From Clostridiaceae bacterium (lineage in GTDB: Bacteria > Bacillota_I > Bacilli_A > Erysipelotrichales > Coprobacillaceae), in the NCBI GenBank assembly GCA_902363625.1, contig CABJAS010000004.1:265701-329700 (forward strand): DNA of 64,000 bases, read 5' to 3'. The notes beneath the pieces were generated by a model that saw nothing but the letters and a program-made list of their open reading frames with translations, was not told the origin of the DNA and made no database searches. This document shows, piece after piece, positions 18,178-28,196 of this stretch. The first letter of the stretch is position 1, and every line of letters begins with the position of its first letter. The translations under genes and the position numbers were made by a program.

Positions 18178-19747
18178 ATAGCTTCTGATAACTACAGCAC
18201 TTTTCAAGTTCATGCTGAATATAAGGCGAATCTTCATCATCTAGTAAAGCGACAAGCGTATCCCCTGTATGAAGAACTGTTGTTCCTCTTGGCAGCAGTT
18301 CCTTACCACCACGGATAATACTGATAATCAAGCATTTATTAGGCCATTTGATATCTTTAATCGCTTGTTCACATACCGGTGAACCAAGCTCTACAACAGA
18401 CTGAATAATTTGCTTTTCACCATGGAAAGCAGACATGTCCATTCCCATTTTAGACAATAGATTATGCAGTAAACTTTCATAGATCGGTTCGCAATTCATC
18501 ATGCTGGCAACAAGATAGCTTACCAGCGAAACAACAGCTAAAGGCAGTAAGTTTGTCAGTGATCCGGACATTTCGGCAATTAAAATAATTCCCGTAATCG
18601 GCGCCCTTACGATGGCTGCAAATGTTCCCGCCATTGCCATGATGATGAAATTTGCTAAGTACATCTGAGGGAAATTAAACCATTGAATAGCGAGGGTACC
18701 AAAGATAGCGCCAATAAAGCTTCCTAAAACCAATAAAGGAAAGAATATTCCACCAGGAGCGCCAGAGCCGAAGCTGATGAGCGAGAAAGCAAATTTAGCC
18801 ACTAATAAAATAAGCAAAGTTTGAATAACAAAGTTTTGATTAGCACTGAGAAATTCAATCATTCGATGCCCGCCGCCTAAAATCTGAGGCATAGTCAGGA
18901 TAATGAAGCCTGATAAAATAAACGGAACAATAACACCGTAAGACCCTAATTTTGTTTTACTGAATAACTTTTGCGTAGAAACTGTTCCCTTATTGTAAAG
19001 AACACCGAACACCCCACAAGCAATTCCTAATAAAATCACCATTCCATAATAATGAAGCGGCAATGTACCTTCAACAACAAAGTGAAAAGTAGGGGATAAA
19101 CCAAAGATATTACTTGAAATAAAATCACCGGTCACGGAAGCGCACATGACAGAAATCAAAACGTGTACGTTAAAGTTTTTGTGAACTTCTTCCAAAGCAA
19201 ACATAACCCCAGCTAGTGGTGCATTAAAGGCGGCAGATAATCCCGCAGCAGCACCACAAGTCAGCAGCAAACGTTCTTCCATTTTGACTTTATGAAATAA
19301 TTTAGATAATCCTTTTCCTGCCATTGCTCCTAATTGAATGCTGGGACCTTCCCTTCCTAACGAAAGGCCACCGAATGCACAGAGTACACCGCCTAATATT
19401 TTAGTAGGCAGAATTTTATACCATTTTTGATCAACGAAAGAAATAATTTCTCCTTCAACTTGAGGAATTCCGCTGCCGCTGATTAAAGGCTCATACCTCA
19501 GTAATTTTGAAACAATCACAGCCAGCAGAAATAAGACTGCAAACCAGCCGATGATGTAAAGCAAGTTACCCTTTATTGCAGTTCCAATAAAGCCGATGAA
19601 ATCTTCTGCATATCCTAACAGTATTCGATAGATGACAGCGACTAATCCGGCGATTAAGCCGGTCGCAATTCCTTCAATAATTAACATATATTTAAAATTC
19701 TTTGCAGTTTCCAAAAGATCAATAGTTGATCCTTTTTTATTTTTCAT
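18176..19747 (-). CDS. clcA: CLC family chloride channel/transporter with C-terminal RCK_C domain
   Basis: A 523-residue CLC protein. Selectivity-filter motifs are present: GSGIPQVEG, GREGPS (the gating Glu is that of REGPS) and GSGAPGGIFFPLL. About ten or more membrane helices end near residue 435, followed by a cytoplasmic TrkA-C (RCK_C) type domain of roughly 80 residues with GTTVLHTGDTLVALLDD. That tail is common in Firmicute CLCs and is thought to sense a ligand. CLCs exchange chloride or fluoride with protons, or conduct passively; which applies cannot be told. Minus-strand ATG with AAGGGG upstream. Monocistronic and convergent with the hydrogenase fusion. Confidence 0.9.
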   Translation of the reverse strand: MKNKKGSTIDLLETAKNFKYMLIIEGIATGLIAGLVAVIYRILLGYAEDFIGFIGTAIKGNLLYIIGWFAVLFLLAVIVSKLLRYEPLISGSGIPQVEGEIISFVDQKWYKILPTKILGGVLCAFGGLSLGREGPSIQLGAMAGKGLSKLFHKVKMEERLLLTCGAAAGLSAAFNAPLAGVMFALEEVHKNFNVHVLISVMCASVTGDFISSNIFGLSPTFHFVVEGTLPLHYYGMVILLGIACGVFGVLYNKGTVSTQKLFSKTKLGSYGVIVPFILSGFIILTMPQILGGGHRMIEFLSANQNFVIQTLLILLVAKFAFSLISFGSGAPGGIFFPLLVLGSFIGAIFGTLAIQWFNFPQMYLANFIIMAMAGTFAAIVRAPITGIILIAEMSGSLTNLLPLAVVSLVSYLVASMMNCEPIYESLLHNLLSKMGMDMSAFHGEKQIIQSVVELGSPVCEQAIKDIKWPNKCLIISIIRGGKELLPRGTTVLHTGDTLVALLDDEDSPYIQHELEKCCSYQKL

Positions 19748-19908
19748 AAAATAACCCCTTTTCCCAATTTCATTACTAGCATATACCTTTTTTTATTATT
19801 AGAAAAGGAAAAATTATCATCTTAATAAATAATTTTACAAATAAATGTGAAAAGAACTTGGGACGCACGGTTTAAGGACTGCTGTTATAATAGTAACAGG
19901 TGATCACT

Positions 19909-21033
19909 GTGAGATGTCCAAGATGTAAAACTACCGATCCAAAATACTTTTATAAAGTTAACGGTCGCTGCTACTGCCGGCGCTGCATAGCTTTTGGAAG
20001 AATATTTTGTGATGAGAAATTGAAGTCTCAGGAAGTCTCAAAAATAAATAAACATGTTTATTATGAATTAAGTTATACATTATCTTCTGCACAGAAGAAA
20101 ATTGCACAGCATTTAATGGAGAATTTCATCCATCATAAAGATTCCGTTGTCTGGGCAGTTTGCGGCAGCGGTAAAACGGAACTGATTTATGATAGTATTG
20201 CGTACGCATTGAATCAGAATCTGAGGGTATGTGTAGCTATCCCTAGAAGAACGTTGGTAGAAGAAATCGGTGAGCGGATTCGCAAGCAATTTATTGGTAT
20301 TGCCCCCTCTTTATTTTATGGCGGACATCAAGGGGATTTAACAGCACCTTTGATCGTTTGTACAACGCATCAGCTTTATCGGTTTTATAAATGCTTTGAT
20401 CTATTGATTTTAGATGAAATCGATGCCTATCCTTATCAGGGTAATCCACTCTTAAAGGATCTGCTTTTTGGCTCTTTAAAAGGCAATTACATTTTTATGA
20501 GTGCTACTTTAGACGCTGAAAGTTATCCTAATGCGGAATTGTTCGTTTTAAATCGTCGTTACCATTTAATCGATTTGCCCATCCCTAAATGGCAGTTTTG
20601 CTGGGGAAAAATGTGGAAAAGTCAAGTTCAGCATTATTTAATGAACTGGAAAAAGCCTGTTTTGATTTATGTTCCAAGAATTAAGGATTTAGATCAATTT
20701 AAGGGCTGGCAGCGACGATGGCGTTACGCAACTGTAAGTTCACATTCAAATGATGTTTCATCGCTCATTGACAAGTTAAGACATCGGGATCTTGATTTTC
20801 TGGTTACAACCACACTGCTGGAAAGAGGCGTTACGATCGAAGATGTTCAAGTCATTGTTGTAGAAGCGGATCATTTGGTATACACAAAAGAGGTTTTGCT
20901 TCAGATCGCCGGGCGTGTAGGACGGAGTCCTAAAGCTCCAACTGGGGAGGTGATTTTTCTATCTTCGCAAAAAACAAAAGCAATTGCGGGATGTATTCAA
21001 ACCATCATCGATTTAAATCACATGACTGTTTAA
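19909..21033 (+). CDS. comFA: ComFA-like DNA helicase (late competence)
   Basis: A 374-residue DEAD-type ATPase of the ComFA family, which drives single-stranded DNA import during transformation. The N-terminus carries a four-Cys zinc finger (CPRC near the start, CYCRRC about 20 residues on), a known ComFA feature. Walker A is CGSGKTE, Walker B is LDEIDAY, followed by FMSATL and the arginine-finger segment QIAGRVGR. The longest frame opens with GTG at 19900, but that is part of the Shine-Dalgarno AGGTGA; GTG at 19909 is the better start. A TATAAT ends at 19891, leaving almost no leader. comFC overlaps its 3' end. Confidence 0.85.
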   Translation: MRCPRCKTTDPKYFYKVNGRCYCRRCIAFGRIFCDEKLKSQEVSKINKHVYYELSYTLSSAQKKIAQHLMENFIHHKDSVVWAVCGSGKTELIYDSIAYALNQNLRVCVAIPRRTLVEEIGERIRKQFIGIAPSLFYGGHQGDLTAPLIVCTTHQLYRFYKCFDLLILDEIDAYPYQGNPLLKDLLFGSLKGNYIFMSATLDAESYPNAELFVLNRRYHLIDLPIPKWQFCWGKMWKSQVQHYLMNWKKPVLIYVPRIKDLDQFKGWQRRWRYATVSSHSNDVSSLIDKLRHRDLDFLVTTTLLERGVTIEDVQVIVVEADHLVYTKEVLLQIAGRVGRSPKAPTGEVIFLSSQKTKAIAGCIQTIIDLNHMTV

Positions 21034-21653
21034 TCTGCTTTAAACCAATCGATCATCAATTTTTCCTTTTATCATTAATTGCTAATCCCTCAATTTGTAT
21101 TGATTGTTTTAGAAAGTTAAACGTGTTAAATGAGAAGAGTCGATTTGATGGCTGTGATATTCACTTTCTTTATGAATACAATGAATTCTTTCGTTCTCTA
21201 TTATTCCAATACAAAGGACAATATGACATTGCCTTAGCTCCTGTTTTTTTATCTTACTTTTTAATAGAGTTAAGACACCAATATTCGAACTGTATTGTTG
21301 CGTGTTGTCCTTCTAGTAAAGAGCAGAATGAACGTCGTGGATTTGCTCCAATGGAAGAGATTGCTAAAACATTAAACCTTCCCCTTTTTACCGATCTCAT
21401 TAAAATTGGAGATTATAAACAGGCAGATCAGCCATTTAGAAAACGAAAAGGAATTTATGATCATATTGCAGTTGTGGGTGGACAAGACCTTTATCAAAAA
21501 GAAATTTTACTGATTGATGATGTAATGACATCAGGACATACACTTAAAGCGTGTCTTGATCAGTTAAGAAAACTTTCGCCAAAGAAAATCGATATCTTAA
21601 TTTTATCGTGCCGAAAACATAGGAAAACTTTGTCGAGCGAAAATTCTTTCTAA
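20991..21653 (+). CDS. comFC: ComFC-like phosphoribosyltransferase-fold protein
   Basis: A 220-residue ComFC/GntX-type protein. The N-terminal zinc-ribbon Cys pairs are CLIC and CIDC, followed by the phosphoribosyltransferase fold with the PRPP-loop motif ILLIDDVMTSGHTLKAC near residue 175. ComFC is needed for DNA uptake and processing in competent bacteria and is co-transcribed with comFA. The only available ATG lies 43 bases inside comFA and lacks a good Shine-Dalgarno, so expression probably depends on coupling to comFA. No other competence gene is in the window. Confidence 0.8.
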   Translation: MYSNHHRFKSHDCLICFKPIDHQFFLLSLIANPSICIDCFRKLNVLNEKSRFDGCDIHFLYEYNEFFRSLLFQYKGQYDIALAPVFLSYFLIELRHQYSNCIVACCPSSKEQNERRGFAPMEEIAKTLNLPLFTDLIKIGDYKQADQPFRKRKGIYDHIAVVGGQDLYQKEILLIDDVMTSGHTLKACLDQLRKLSPKKIDILILSCRKHRKTLSSENSF

Positions 21654-21704
21654 TCTTTGCAGCAAAGTTTATACTAAAACGTAGAGATAGAAAGGATGAA
21701 TTTT

Positions 21705-21902
21705 ATGCAAGGAAAAGTGAAATGGTTTAACAGCGAAAAAGGATTTGGATTTATTGATCGTGGAGAAGGAAAAGATATTTTTGTTCATTATTCACAAATC
21801 GTTCAAGACGGCTATAAAAGCCTGACCGAAGGGGAATTGGTTGAATTTGAAATCTTCCAAAGTGACCGTGGTTTACAGGCTAAAAACGTTGTTAAAGTAT
21901 AG
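21705..21902 (+). CDS. Cold-shock protein (CspA/CspB family)
   Basis: A 65-residue cold-shock domain protein, a single-stranded nucleic-acid-binding RNA chaperone. The RNP-1 motif KGFGFI and RNP-2 motif DIFVHYS are both intact, and it opens with MQGKVKWFN as in the family. The longer frame starts at 21696, but AGAAAGGA abuts that ATG; ATG at 21705 has proper spacing and the conserved N-terminus. A possible TATACT -10 box lies at 21675 or just before. The short CTTTG-cag-CAAAG hairpin upstream may help end comFC. Terminator follows. Confidence 0.92.
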   Translation: MQGKVKWFNSEKGFGFIDRGEGKDIFVHYSQIVQDGYKSLTEGELVEFEIFQSDRGLQAKNVVKV

Positions 21903-21914
21903 AAAAAACAAGAC

Positions 21915-21951
21915 AAGTGTGAGGCTTTAAAAGGCCTCGCATTTTTTTGTT
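21915..21951 (+). terminator. Terminator after cold-shock gene
   Basis: TGTGAGGC-loop-GCCTCGCA hairpin followed by TTTTTTT. Confidence 0.85.
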
Positions 21952-21987
21952 TTATGAAGGCGTAAAATGCGAATATACGAAAAAAGG

Positions 21988-22015
21988 TTGATTTTTTGAT
22001 TGTTTTTGTTATAAT
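21988..22015 (+). promoter_or_regulatory. Promoter of the NlpC/P60 gene at 22052
   Basis: TTGATT, 16-bp spacer, TATAAT, 36 bases before the start codon. Confidence 0.6.
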
Positions 22016-22051
22016 GAGTTACGTATTTGTTAAGGAATGGAGGTAAAAAGG

Positions 22052-23482
22052 ATGAACTTTGAGAAAGTCAAATCAATCAAAGAAGCCGTTTTACATAAAG
22101 GACAAATGTTTATACCATTGGTTTGTGTCTCTTCATTTTTCCTAGTAGGTTATGCCGCTATGGATAAAGAGGCGCCAGTCATTGCAGATGATTATGTGGT
22201 ATTAAACTATGGTGACAAATTTGATGTTAGTATGGTAAATATTGCGGATAATAGAACATCTTATGATGATCTGTTAATCACATGTGATACATCTACTTTA
22301 CGTGAAAGCGTAGTAGGAAGTTCTTATGTAACAGTAGAAGCAATCGATGAATACAATAACACTGCTTCGAAAGTCGTAGAAGTTAGAGTGGAGGATCATG
22401 TTGCTCCTAATTTTGAATTAGTTGCGGATTCAAAAGATACTCGTTTAGAAGATGGTAAAATGATTATCAATCTAAATTCAAGCAACACAATTACGGATCA
22501 TATTAAAGCTATTGATAATGCAGATGGGGATGTAACAGCTTTCGTTGAAGTAGACGGAACTTTAGATACAGCAAACCTTGATCCGCAAACGATCACGTTG
22601 TCAGTAAGCGATTCATCAGGAAATGTAAACAAGAAAACATTTGATATCCAAGTAAAGGATATTGAAGCACCTGTTATTAATTTATTGCAGGGAGATGCTG
22701 TAACGACAGATTTTGGAAATGGATTCCATGTTTCTGACTTTGCAACTGTTTCAGATAATTCTGGAGAAGAAATTGAAATATCATTAAGCAATGATATTGA
22801 TACTTCTAAGGAAGAAACTCAAAGCGTTACATTAACTGCAGTGGATAGTGCAGGGAATAAAACAGAAAAGGAATTGAAAGTTGGCGTTGGAGATATCTCA
22901 GCACCGATCATCAATGCTTCTGATATTGAAATCGAAAAAGGAGATGCGCTGGATATTCGCAGCCAAATCTCAGTTATTGATAACAAAGATGGCGACTTAA
23001 CTGCTGAAGCAACAATTGAGGGCAGTGTCGATACCGAGAATGCAGGGGACTATGCAATTACGATTAGTGCAAAAGATGCTGCCGGAAATGAAGCAACAAA
23101 AACAATTAATGTTAAAGTAAGTGCTTTTAGCGGCGGAGCTACCACTTCAATTGGAATGTCTTTAGTCGGATCACCATATGTCTTTGGTGCTACCGGACCT
23201 AGTGCATTTGACTGTTCAGGATTTACAAGCTATGTCTTTGCACAGGCAGGTATTTCTATTGGACGTACAACATTCTCACAATATGCAGGTGGAACACCTG
23301 TCAGTGATTTACAGCCGGGAGATTTAGTATTCTTCAATACATATACATCATTGGGTCATGTAGGGATTTACCTTGGTGGCGGAATGATGGTGCATAGTGG
23401 AAATGAATCAACTGGTGTAGAAGTAACAAGCATGGGGAACTCTTATTGGTCATCAACCTATGCCGGAGCAGTTAGATACTAA
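22052..23482 (+). CDS. Secreted cell-wall hydrolase: Ig-like repeats plus NlpC/P60 domain (476 aa)
   Basis: Membrane-anchored or secreted peptidoglycan endopeptidase. A hydrophobic N-terminal segment (about residues 20-40) acts as signal or anchor. Next come about four tandem Ig-like modules of the DUF5011 type, each with a variant of A-P-V-I...D...D-G-D and ending in A-x-D-x-x-G-N. The C-terminal 115 residues form an NlpC/P60 domain with Cys388 (FDCSGFT), His of GHVGIY and a third polar residue near VHSGN. Such enzymes cut stem peptides of peptidoglycan. Start moved to 22052 because GGAGGT lies seven bases upstream. Own promoter and terminator. Confidence 0.85.
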   Translation: MNFEKVKSIKEAVLHKGQMFIPLVCVSSFFLVGYAAMDKEAPVIADDYVVLNYGDKFDVSMVNIADNRTSYDDLLITCDTSTLRESVVGSSYVTVEAIDEYNNTASKVVEVRVEDHVAPNFELVADSKDTRLEDGKMIINLNSSNTITDHIKAIDNADGDVTAFVEVDGTLDTANLDPQTITLSVSDSSGNVNKKTFDIQVKDIEAPVINLLQGDAVTTDFGNGFHVSDFATVSDNSGEEIEISLSNDIDTSKEETQSVTLTAVDSAGNKTEKELKVGVGDISAPIINASDIEIEKGDALDIRSQISVIDNKDGDLTAEATIEGSVDTENAGDYAITISAKDAAGNEATKTINVKVSAFSGGATTSIGMSLVGSPYVFGATGPSAFDCSGFTSYVFAQAGISIGRTTFSQYAGGTPVSDLQPGDLVFFNTYTSLGHVGIYLGGGMMVHSGNESTGVEVTSMGNSYWSSTYAGAVRY

Positions 23483-23507
23483 AAAGGTGAGTCATCACCT
23501 TTTTTCT
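23483..23507 (+). terminator. Terminator after NlpC/P60 gene
   Basis: AAAGGTGA-gtca-TCACCTTTTTT. Confidence 0.9.
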
Positions 23508-23526
23508 TTTCTTTAAGGAATGATGA

Positions 23527-23535
23527 TGGTATAAT
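23527..23535 (+). promoter_or_regulatory. Extended -10 promoter of secA-prfB
   Basis: TGG-TATAAT (TGn extension), about 50 bases upstream of secA; no good -35 box. Confidence 0.45.
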
Positions 23536-23585
23536 ATGATAGATAATACGGTCTGTTATGACTGAATGATGAAAGGAGATTTTTC

Positions 23586-26192
23586 ATGGCTCTTAAAGTA
23601 AGCAAGGATGGCGATAATTCGACAGACAATAAAACCTATGAAGTTGTCGATTTGAATGATCAGCCAGCAGAAGAGATACAGATTGAGACATTCGAAGATG
23701 TAGAAACAAGTCATCAGGGGAATGTTGAATTTAATACAAAAGCACAAAAAACGAAAGTGGGGTTCTTTGATCGTATTCGTAAAATATTTGATCAAGAGAA
23801 TAAAACACTTAAAGTTTTAGAAGCTCAAGCGGATAAAATTATGGCATTGGAACCACAGATGAAAGCTTTATCTGATGAACAGTTAGCCGCTAAAACAGAT
23901 GAATTCAGAGAGAAAATCGAAAGCGGAAGTACGCTCGATGATATATTGATAGAAGCATTTGCAGTTGTACGTGAAGCTTCACGCCGTGTATTAGGACTTC
24001 ATGCTTTTAAGGTACAGTTAATGGGGGCTATCGCTTTGCATAATGGTGATATTGCCGAAATGAAGACAGGTGAAGGTAAAACTTTAACCTCGATTTTCCC
24101 TGTATATTTAAATGCTTTAAGCGGTAAAGGAACACATGTGGTTACCGTTAATGATTATTTGGCGGGACGTGATGCACAAGACAATGGAAAAGTATTTAAC
24201 TTTTTAGGATTGACTGTGGGACTAAACAAACGTGAGCTTTCTGCTCAGCAGAAGCGAGCAGTGCATGCTTGTGATATTACGTATACAACAAATGCAGAAT
24301 TAGGATTTGATTATCTTCGTGACAACATGGTGAAATCAATGGATCAGAAAGTATTGCGTCCGCTTAATTATGCGTTAGTCGATGAAGTCGATTCTATTTT
24401 AATTGATGAAGCTCGTACACCGCTGATCATTTCCGGTGGACAGGTGAATACTGCTAAGCTTTATAATCAGGCGGATGCCTTTGCGAAATCATTGGTGAGA
24501 ACAGATGATTATGAAGTCGATGAAACATCAAAAGCGGTAACGTTAACTGAACATGGGGTAACACGTGCGGAAAAATACTTTAAAGTAGGAAACTTATACG
24601 ATATTGAAAATACAGCGATCGTGCATCGTATCAATCAGGCTTTAAAAGCAAATTATGCGATGACACGTGATGTAGAATACATGGTCGCTACTGAAGATGG
24701 AAGTCATTCTTTAGCCAACGCCAGTGTTTTAATTATTGATCAGTTCACGGGTCGTGTGATGCCGGGTCGTGCTTATTCGGATGGTCTGCATCAAGCGATT
24801 GAAGCCAAAGAAGGCGTACCTATCAAAGAAGAAACGATTACATTAGCGAATATTACGTATCAAAATTTCTTCCGTTTATTTAATAAATTAGCCGGGATGA
24901 CCGGAACAGCCAAAACAGAAGAAGAAGAATTTCGTTTAATCTACAACATGCGTGTAGTAGAAATTCCAACGAATGTGGCTGTTATTAGGGAAGATGCCAA
25001 TGATTTAGTTTTTGCGAAGGGTTCTGCGAAATTCAACGCTTTATGTGATGAAGTAGAACGCCGTCACAGCTATGGTCAGCCGATACTGATCGGGACAGTA
25101 GCTGTTGAAACCAGTGAAAGGATCAGCAAGATGCTGAAATCGCGCGGTATTCGTCATAACGTATTAAATGCTAAAAACCACTCTAAAGAAGCAGAAATCA
25201 TCAGTCGTGCCGGAGTAAAAGGGGCAGTAACAATTGCGACCAACATGGCTGGACGTGGAACCGACATTAAATTAGGTGAAGGGGTTAAAGAATTAGGTGG
25301 ATTAGCCGTATTAGGATCAGAACGTCATGAATCAAGACGTATTGACAATCAGCTAAGAGGACGTTCTGGACGTCAGGGAGATCCTGGGTTCTCACGTTTC
25401 TACGTTTCATTTGATGATGAATTGTTAGCTCGTTTTGCCAGTGATAAAGTTAAATCAATGGTTGCTTTGCTTGGAGATGAAGCAATTGATAATAAAACCG
25501 TTTCAAAATCAATTGAGGGTGCACAGAAGCGTGTTGAAGGAAATAACTTCGATGCCCGTAAGCAAGTCCTGCAATATGATGACGTTATGAGGCAACAGCG
25601 TGAAATTATGTATAGTGAACGTGATCGCATCATGGCGGAATCGGATTTAGGTGAAATAGTTAAGGGAATGTTTAAACAAGCCATTGAAGAAGAAATTAAA
25701 GCTCATACAACCAATGATGGAAAACATGATACGGTTGATGTAGAAAGTGTACTGAAATCAGTGGGATCAAAATATATGCTGTTTAGCGTATTAAAAACAC
25801 CAAATGCTGAAGCGGTAAAACAGGATCCGGAGAAATTGGCGGCAGTTTTAAGTGAGGTTGCCTTTAAAGGATATCGTTCACGCTTTAGAGATGGATTAAC
25901 TCCTGAACAGATTTGTGAATATGAAAGAAATGTTTTATTAAGCGTCATTGATTATTCGTGGGTAAATCATATTGATGCCATGAGTAAACTGAGAAATGGA
26001 ATTTATTTAAGAGCGTATGCTCAAAAAGATCCATTGCGTGAATATACAGAAGAAGCTTTCTATATGTTTGAACAGATGACAACTAGCATAGCGACAAGTA
26101 TTTGTACTTCTATCAGAAGAATGGGCTTAAAAGTTCTTGATGAAGATGTAGAAAAGAAATTAGGACGCCGTGATATCACGGTAGAATTTTAA
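23586..26192 (+). CDS. secA: Preprotein translocase ATPase SecA with N-terminal extension
   Basis: An 868-residue SecA, the ATP-driven motor of Sec secretion at the membrane. Hallmarks: MKTGEGKT (Walker A), [13 protein letters not shown] (Walker B), [10 protein letters not shown] and [10 protein letters not shown]. Two oddities are visible. About 57 acidic residues precede the usual SecA start (here [11 protein letters not shown] at residues 60-70), and no ATG nearer the core is available, so the extension is real if the GGAGA-preceded ATG is used. At the other end the protein stops at about [15 protein letters not shown], without the linker and Cys-rich zinc domain found on many SecAs. prfB starts two bases after the stop. 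Confidence 0.95.
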   Translation: MALKVSKDGDNSTDNKTYEVVDLNDQPAEEIQIETFEDVETSHQGNVEFNTKAQKTKVGFFDRIRKIFDQENKTLKVLEAQADKIMALEPQMKALSDEQLAAKTDEFREKIESGSTLDDILIEAFAVVREASRRVLGLHAFKVQLMGAIALHNGDIAEMKTGEGKTLTSIFPVYLNALSGKGTHVVTVNDYLAGRDAQDNGKVFNFLGLTVGLNKRELSAQQKRAVHACDITYTTNAELGFDYLRDNMVKSMDQKVLRPLNYALVDEVDSILIDEARTPLIISGGQVNTAKLYNQADAFAKSLVRTDDYEVDETSKAVTLTEHGVTRAEKYFKVGNLYDIENTAIVHRINQALKANYAMTRDVEYMVATEDGSHSLANASVLIIDQFTGRVMPGRAYSDGLHQAIEAKEGVPIKEETITLANITYQNFFRLFNKLAGMTGTAKTEEEEFRLIYNMRVVEIPTNVAVIREDANDLVFAKGSAKFNALCDEVERRHSYGQPILIGTVAVETSERISKMLKSRGIRHNVLNAKNHSKEAEIISRAGVKGAVTIATNMAGRGTDIKLGEGVKELGGLAVLGSERHESRRIDNQLRGRSGRQGDPGFSRFYVSFDDELLARFASDKVKSMVALLGDEAIDNKTVSKSIEGAQKRVEGNNFDARKQVLQYDDVMRQQREIMYSERDRIMAESDLGEIVKGMFKQAIEEEIKAHTTNDGKHDTVDVESVLKSVGSKYMLFSVLKTPNAEAVKQDPEKLAAVLSEVAFKGYRSRFRDGLTPEQICEYERNVLLSVIDYSWVNHIDAMSKLRNGIYLRAYAQKDPLREYTEEAFYMFEQMTTSIATSICTSIRRMGLKVLDEDVEKKLGRRDITVEF

Positions 26193-26194
26193 GC

Positions 26195-27292
26195 TTGGAA
26201 TTATACGAAATTAAAAATGGGCTTGAGAAAGCCCATTTATTACTCGAACAATTAAGTCAGTCGCTAGATGTGAGTACAAAGGAAATGGAAATTGAGTCAT
26301 TAACTGCACAAACATTAGAAGAAGGATTTTGGGATGATCCGGATCATGCCAAACGTATTTATGATCGCCTAACCGGATTAAAGAAGGCAGTCGATCAATA
26401 TAATGAATTAAGTGATAAATTAAACGAATTAAATGAAACCTATGAATTAGCTAAAGAAGGCGATGAAGACTTCATGCTGATTTTAGATGAGGATTATCAG
26501 CAGTTCGACAATCAGTTGGATGCGTTTGAAAAAGATATGCTGCTGTCTCATGAGTATGATCATTTAAATGCGATTGTGGAAATTCATCCCGGTGCCGGTG
26601 GAACAGAAAGTCAGGACTGGGCAGAAATGCTGTTTAGGATGTATACTCGCTTTTCAAACAAAGCAGATTTTAAAGTGGAAGTGCTGGATTATTTAGATGG
26701 TGAAGAAGCAGGGATCAAATCAGTAACATTCTTAGTTAAAGGCTATAATGCTTATGGATATTTAAAATCAGAAAAAGGAGTACATCGCTTAGTGCGTATC
26801 TCTCCGTTTGATTCCAATGCCAGACGTCATACTTCATTTGCTTCAGTTGATGTAATGCCGGAATTCAATAATGATATTGAAATTGAAGTGCGCACAGAAG
26901 ACTTGCGAATTGATACCTATCGTTCATCAGGAGCAGGCGGTCAGCATATTAATACGACAGATTCTGCTGTGCGTATTACCCATATACCGACCGGAATTGT
27001 TACTTCTTGTCAGACGCAGCGTTCTCAGATCAAAAACAGAGAACAAGCGATGGTGATGCTGAAATCAAAGCTTTATCAAAAAATGATAGAAGAACAGCAG
27101 GAAAAGCTAAGAGAAATCAAAGGAGAACAGAAAGAAATAGGCTGGGGATCACAGATTCGCTCTTATGTGATGCATCCTTATTCACTGGTAAAAGATGCGC
27201 GCACAAGCTGCGAAACCAGTCAGGTTGACCGTGTCATGGATGGAGATTTATTTGATTTTATCTATGCTTATTTACGCTGGGAGATTCAATAG
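26195..27292 (+). CDS. prfB: Peptide chain release factor 2, no programmed frameshift
   Basis: A 365-residue RF2 that releases peptides at UGA and UAA codons. The catalytic GGQ loop is [10 protein letters not shown] and the tripeptide anticodon SPF is in [12 protein letters not shown]. In most bacteria prfB carries an in-frame UGA near codon 25 that requires a +1 shift. Here the matching place reads [10 protein letters not shown] (TCG CTA GAT GTG), with no UGA, so the frame is continuous and autoregulation is lost. The start is TTG at 26195, two bases after the secA stop, with no clear Shine-Dalgarno, so initiation probably relies on ribosomes finishing secA. Terminator follows. Confidence 0.93.
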   Translation: MELYEIKNGLEKAHLLLEQLSQSLDVSTKEMEIESLTAQTLEEGFWDDPDHAKRIYDRLTGLKKAVDQYNELSDKLNELNETYELAKEGDEDFMLILDEDYQQFDNQLDAFEKDMLLSHEYDHLNAIVEIHPGAGGTESQDWAEMLFRMYTRFSNKADFKVEVLDYLDGEEAGIKSVTFLVKGYNAYGYLKSEKGVHRLVRISPFDSNARRHTSFASVDVMPEFNNDIEIEVRTEDLRIDTYRSSGAGGQHINTTDSAVRITHIPTGIVTSCQTQRSQIKNREQAMVMLKSKLYQKMIEEQQEKLREIKGEQKEIGWGSQIRSYVMHPYSLVKDARTSCETSQVDRVMDGDLFDFIYAYLRWEIQ

Positions 27293-27322
27293 ACTATACT
27301 TTAGGTTATAGTCTTTTTTTCT
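27291..27322 (+). terminator. Terminator after prfB
   Basis: GACTATA-loop-TATAGTC hairpin with a long T run. Confidence 0.85.
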
Positions 27323-27473
27323 TTTTAAAGCTTATCACAGTAATAAAAAAATACGAAAATAATGTTAAAAATATGTGATTTACAGAAGATAATTTCTAAT
27401 AGAGTTCGTGATATAATAAATAAAAAATTTTTTACATATTTTTATAAAATCATACAGGTTTTGACATTTAGTA

Positions 27474-27482
27474 TGCTATAAT
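27474..27482 (+). promoter_or_regulatory. Extended -10 promoter of the ftsEX operon
   Basis: TGC-TATAAT, 18 bases before the ftsE ATG. A perfect TTGACA at 27461-27466 lies only 10 bases upstream, too close to serve as its -35. The rest of the AT-rich 27323-27460 stretch holds no recognised element. Confidence 0.5.
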
Positions 27483-27500
27483 TGTAGGCGGGTGATGAAA

Positions 27501-28196
27501 ATGATTAAACTCCAAGGAGTAACTAAAAAGTATAAAACAGGCGTACACGCTTTGAATAAGATGGATCTTTCTATTGATCCCGGTGAATTCGTGTATATTA
27601 TCGGACCAACCGGTGCCGGGAAATCCACATTTATTAAATTATTATATCGCGAAGAGAAAGCAACATCAGGAAATGTCATTGTAGATGGAGTAGATGTTTC
27701 ATCAATAAAGAATCGGCATGTCCCTTATTTTCGAAGAAAGATCGGAGTCGTATTCCAGAACTACCGTCTTTTGCCAAGAAGAACCGTGTTTGAGAATGTA
27801 GCGTTTGCCTTAGAGGTAATCGATACACCAAAGACACAAATACGAACAAGAGTTAAAGAAACCCTGCGTTTAGTTGGTTTAGAAGATAAAGCAAATGCTT
27901 ATCCTCATCAGCTTTCAGGGGGACAGCAGCAACGTGTGGCGATTGCCAGAGCGATCGTGAATTCTCCAAAAGTGTTGATTGCGGATGAACCGACAGGGAA
28001 CTTAGACCCTTCAACGTCACGTGAGATCATTGAAATTTTAATGAAGATCAACAAAGAACATAAAACAACCGTGATCGTAGTCACTCATGATATTACGATC
28101 GTAGAGGAATATAAACAAAGAACAATTACGATTGCCGATGGATGTGTATCATCGGATACAATGGCAGGGGGGTATGATTATAGTGAAAGAAATTAG
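27501..28196 (+). CDS. ftsE: Cell-division ABC transporter ATPase FtsE
   Basis: A 231-residue ABC ATPase that pairs with FtsX at the membrane to control cell-wall hydrolysis. Walker A is GPTGAGKS (residues 35-42), the Q-loop region is FQNYRLLPRRT, the signature is LSGGQQQRVAIARA and Walker B is VLIADEPTGNLDP. The longest frame starts with GTG at 27492, which is part of the Shine-Dalgarno GGGTGAT; ATG at 27501 gives the normal FtsE N-terminus MIKLQGVTK. The 3' end overlaps ftsX by over 20 bases. First gene of an ftsE-ftsX-pcsB-pcsB unit. Confidence 0.95.
   Translation: MIKLQGVTKKYKTGVHALNKMDLSIDPGEFVYIIGPTGAGKSTFIKLLYREEKATSGNVIVDGVDVSSIKNRHVPYFRRKIGVVFQNYRLLPRRTVFENVAFALEVIDTPKTQIRTRVKETLRLVGLEDKANAYPHQLSGGQQQRVAIARAIVNSPKVLIADEPTGNLDPSTSREIIEILMKINKEHKTTVIVVTHDITIVEEYKQRTITIADGCVSSDTMAGGYDYSERN

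Noticed and set aside
26240..26290. Programmed +1 frameshift site in prfB
   Set aside because: No TGA or CTT-TGA-C slippery site at the expected place; the coding frame is continuous from TTG 26195.
27461..27482. TTGACA and TATAAT before ftsE as a classical promoter pair
   Set aside because: Spacing is only 10 bases; the extended -10 TGC-TATAAT is the better explanation.
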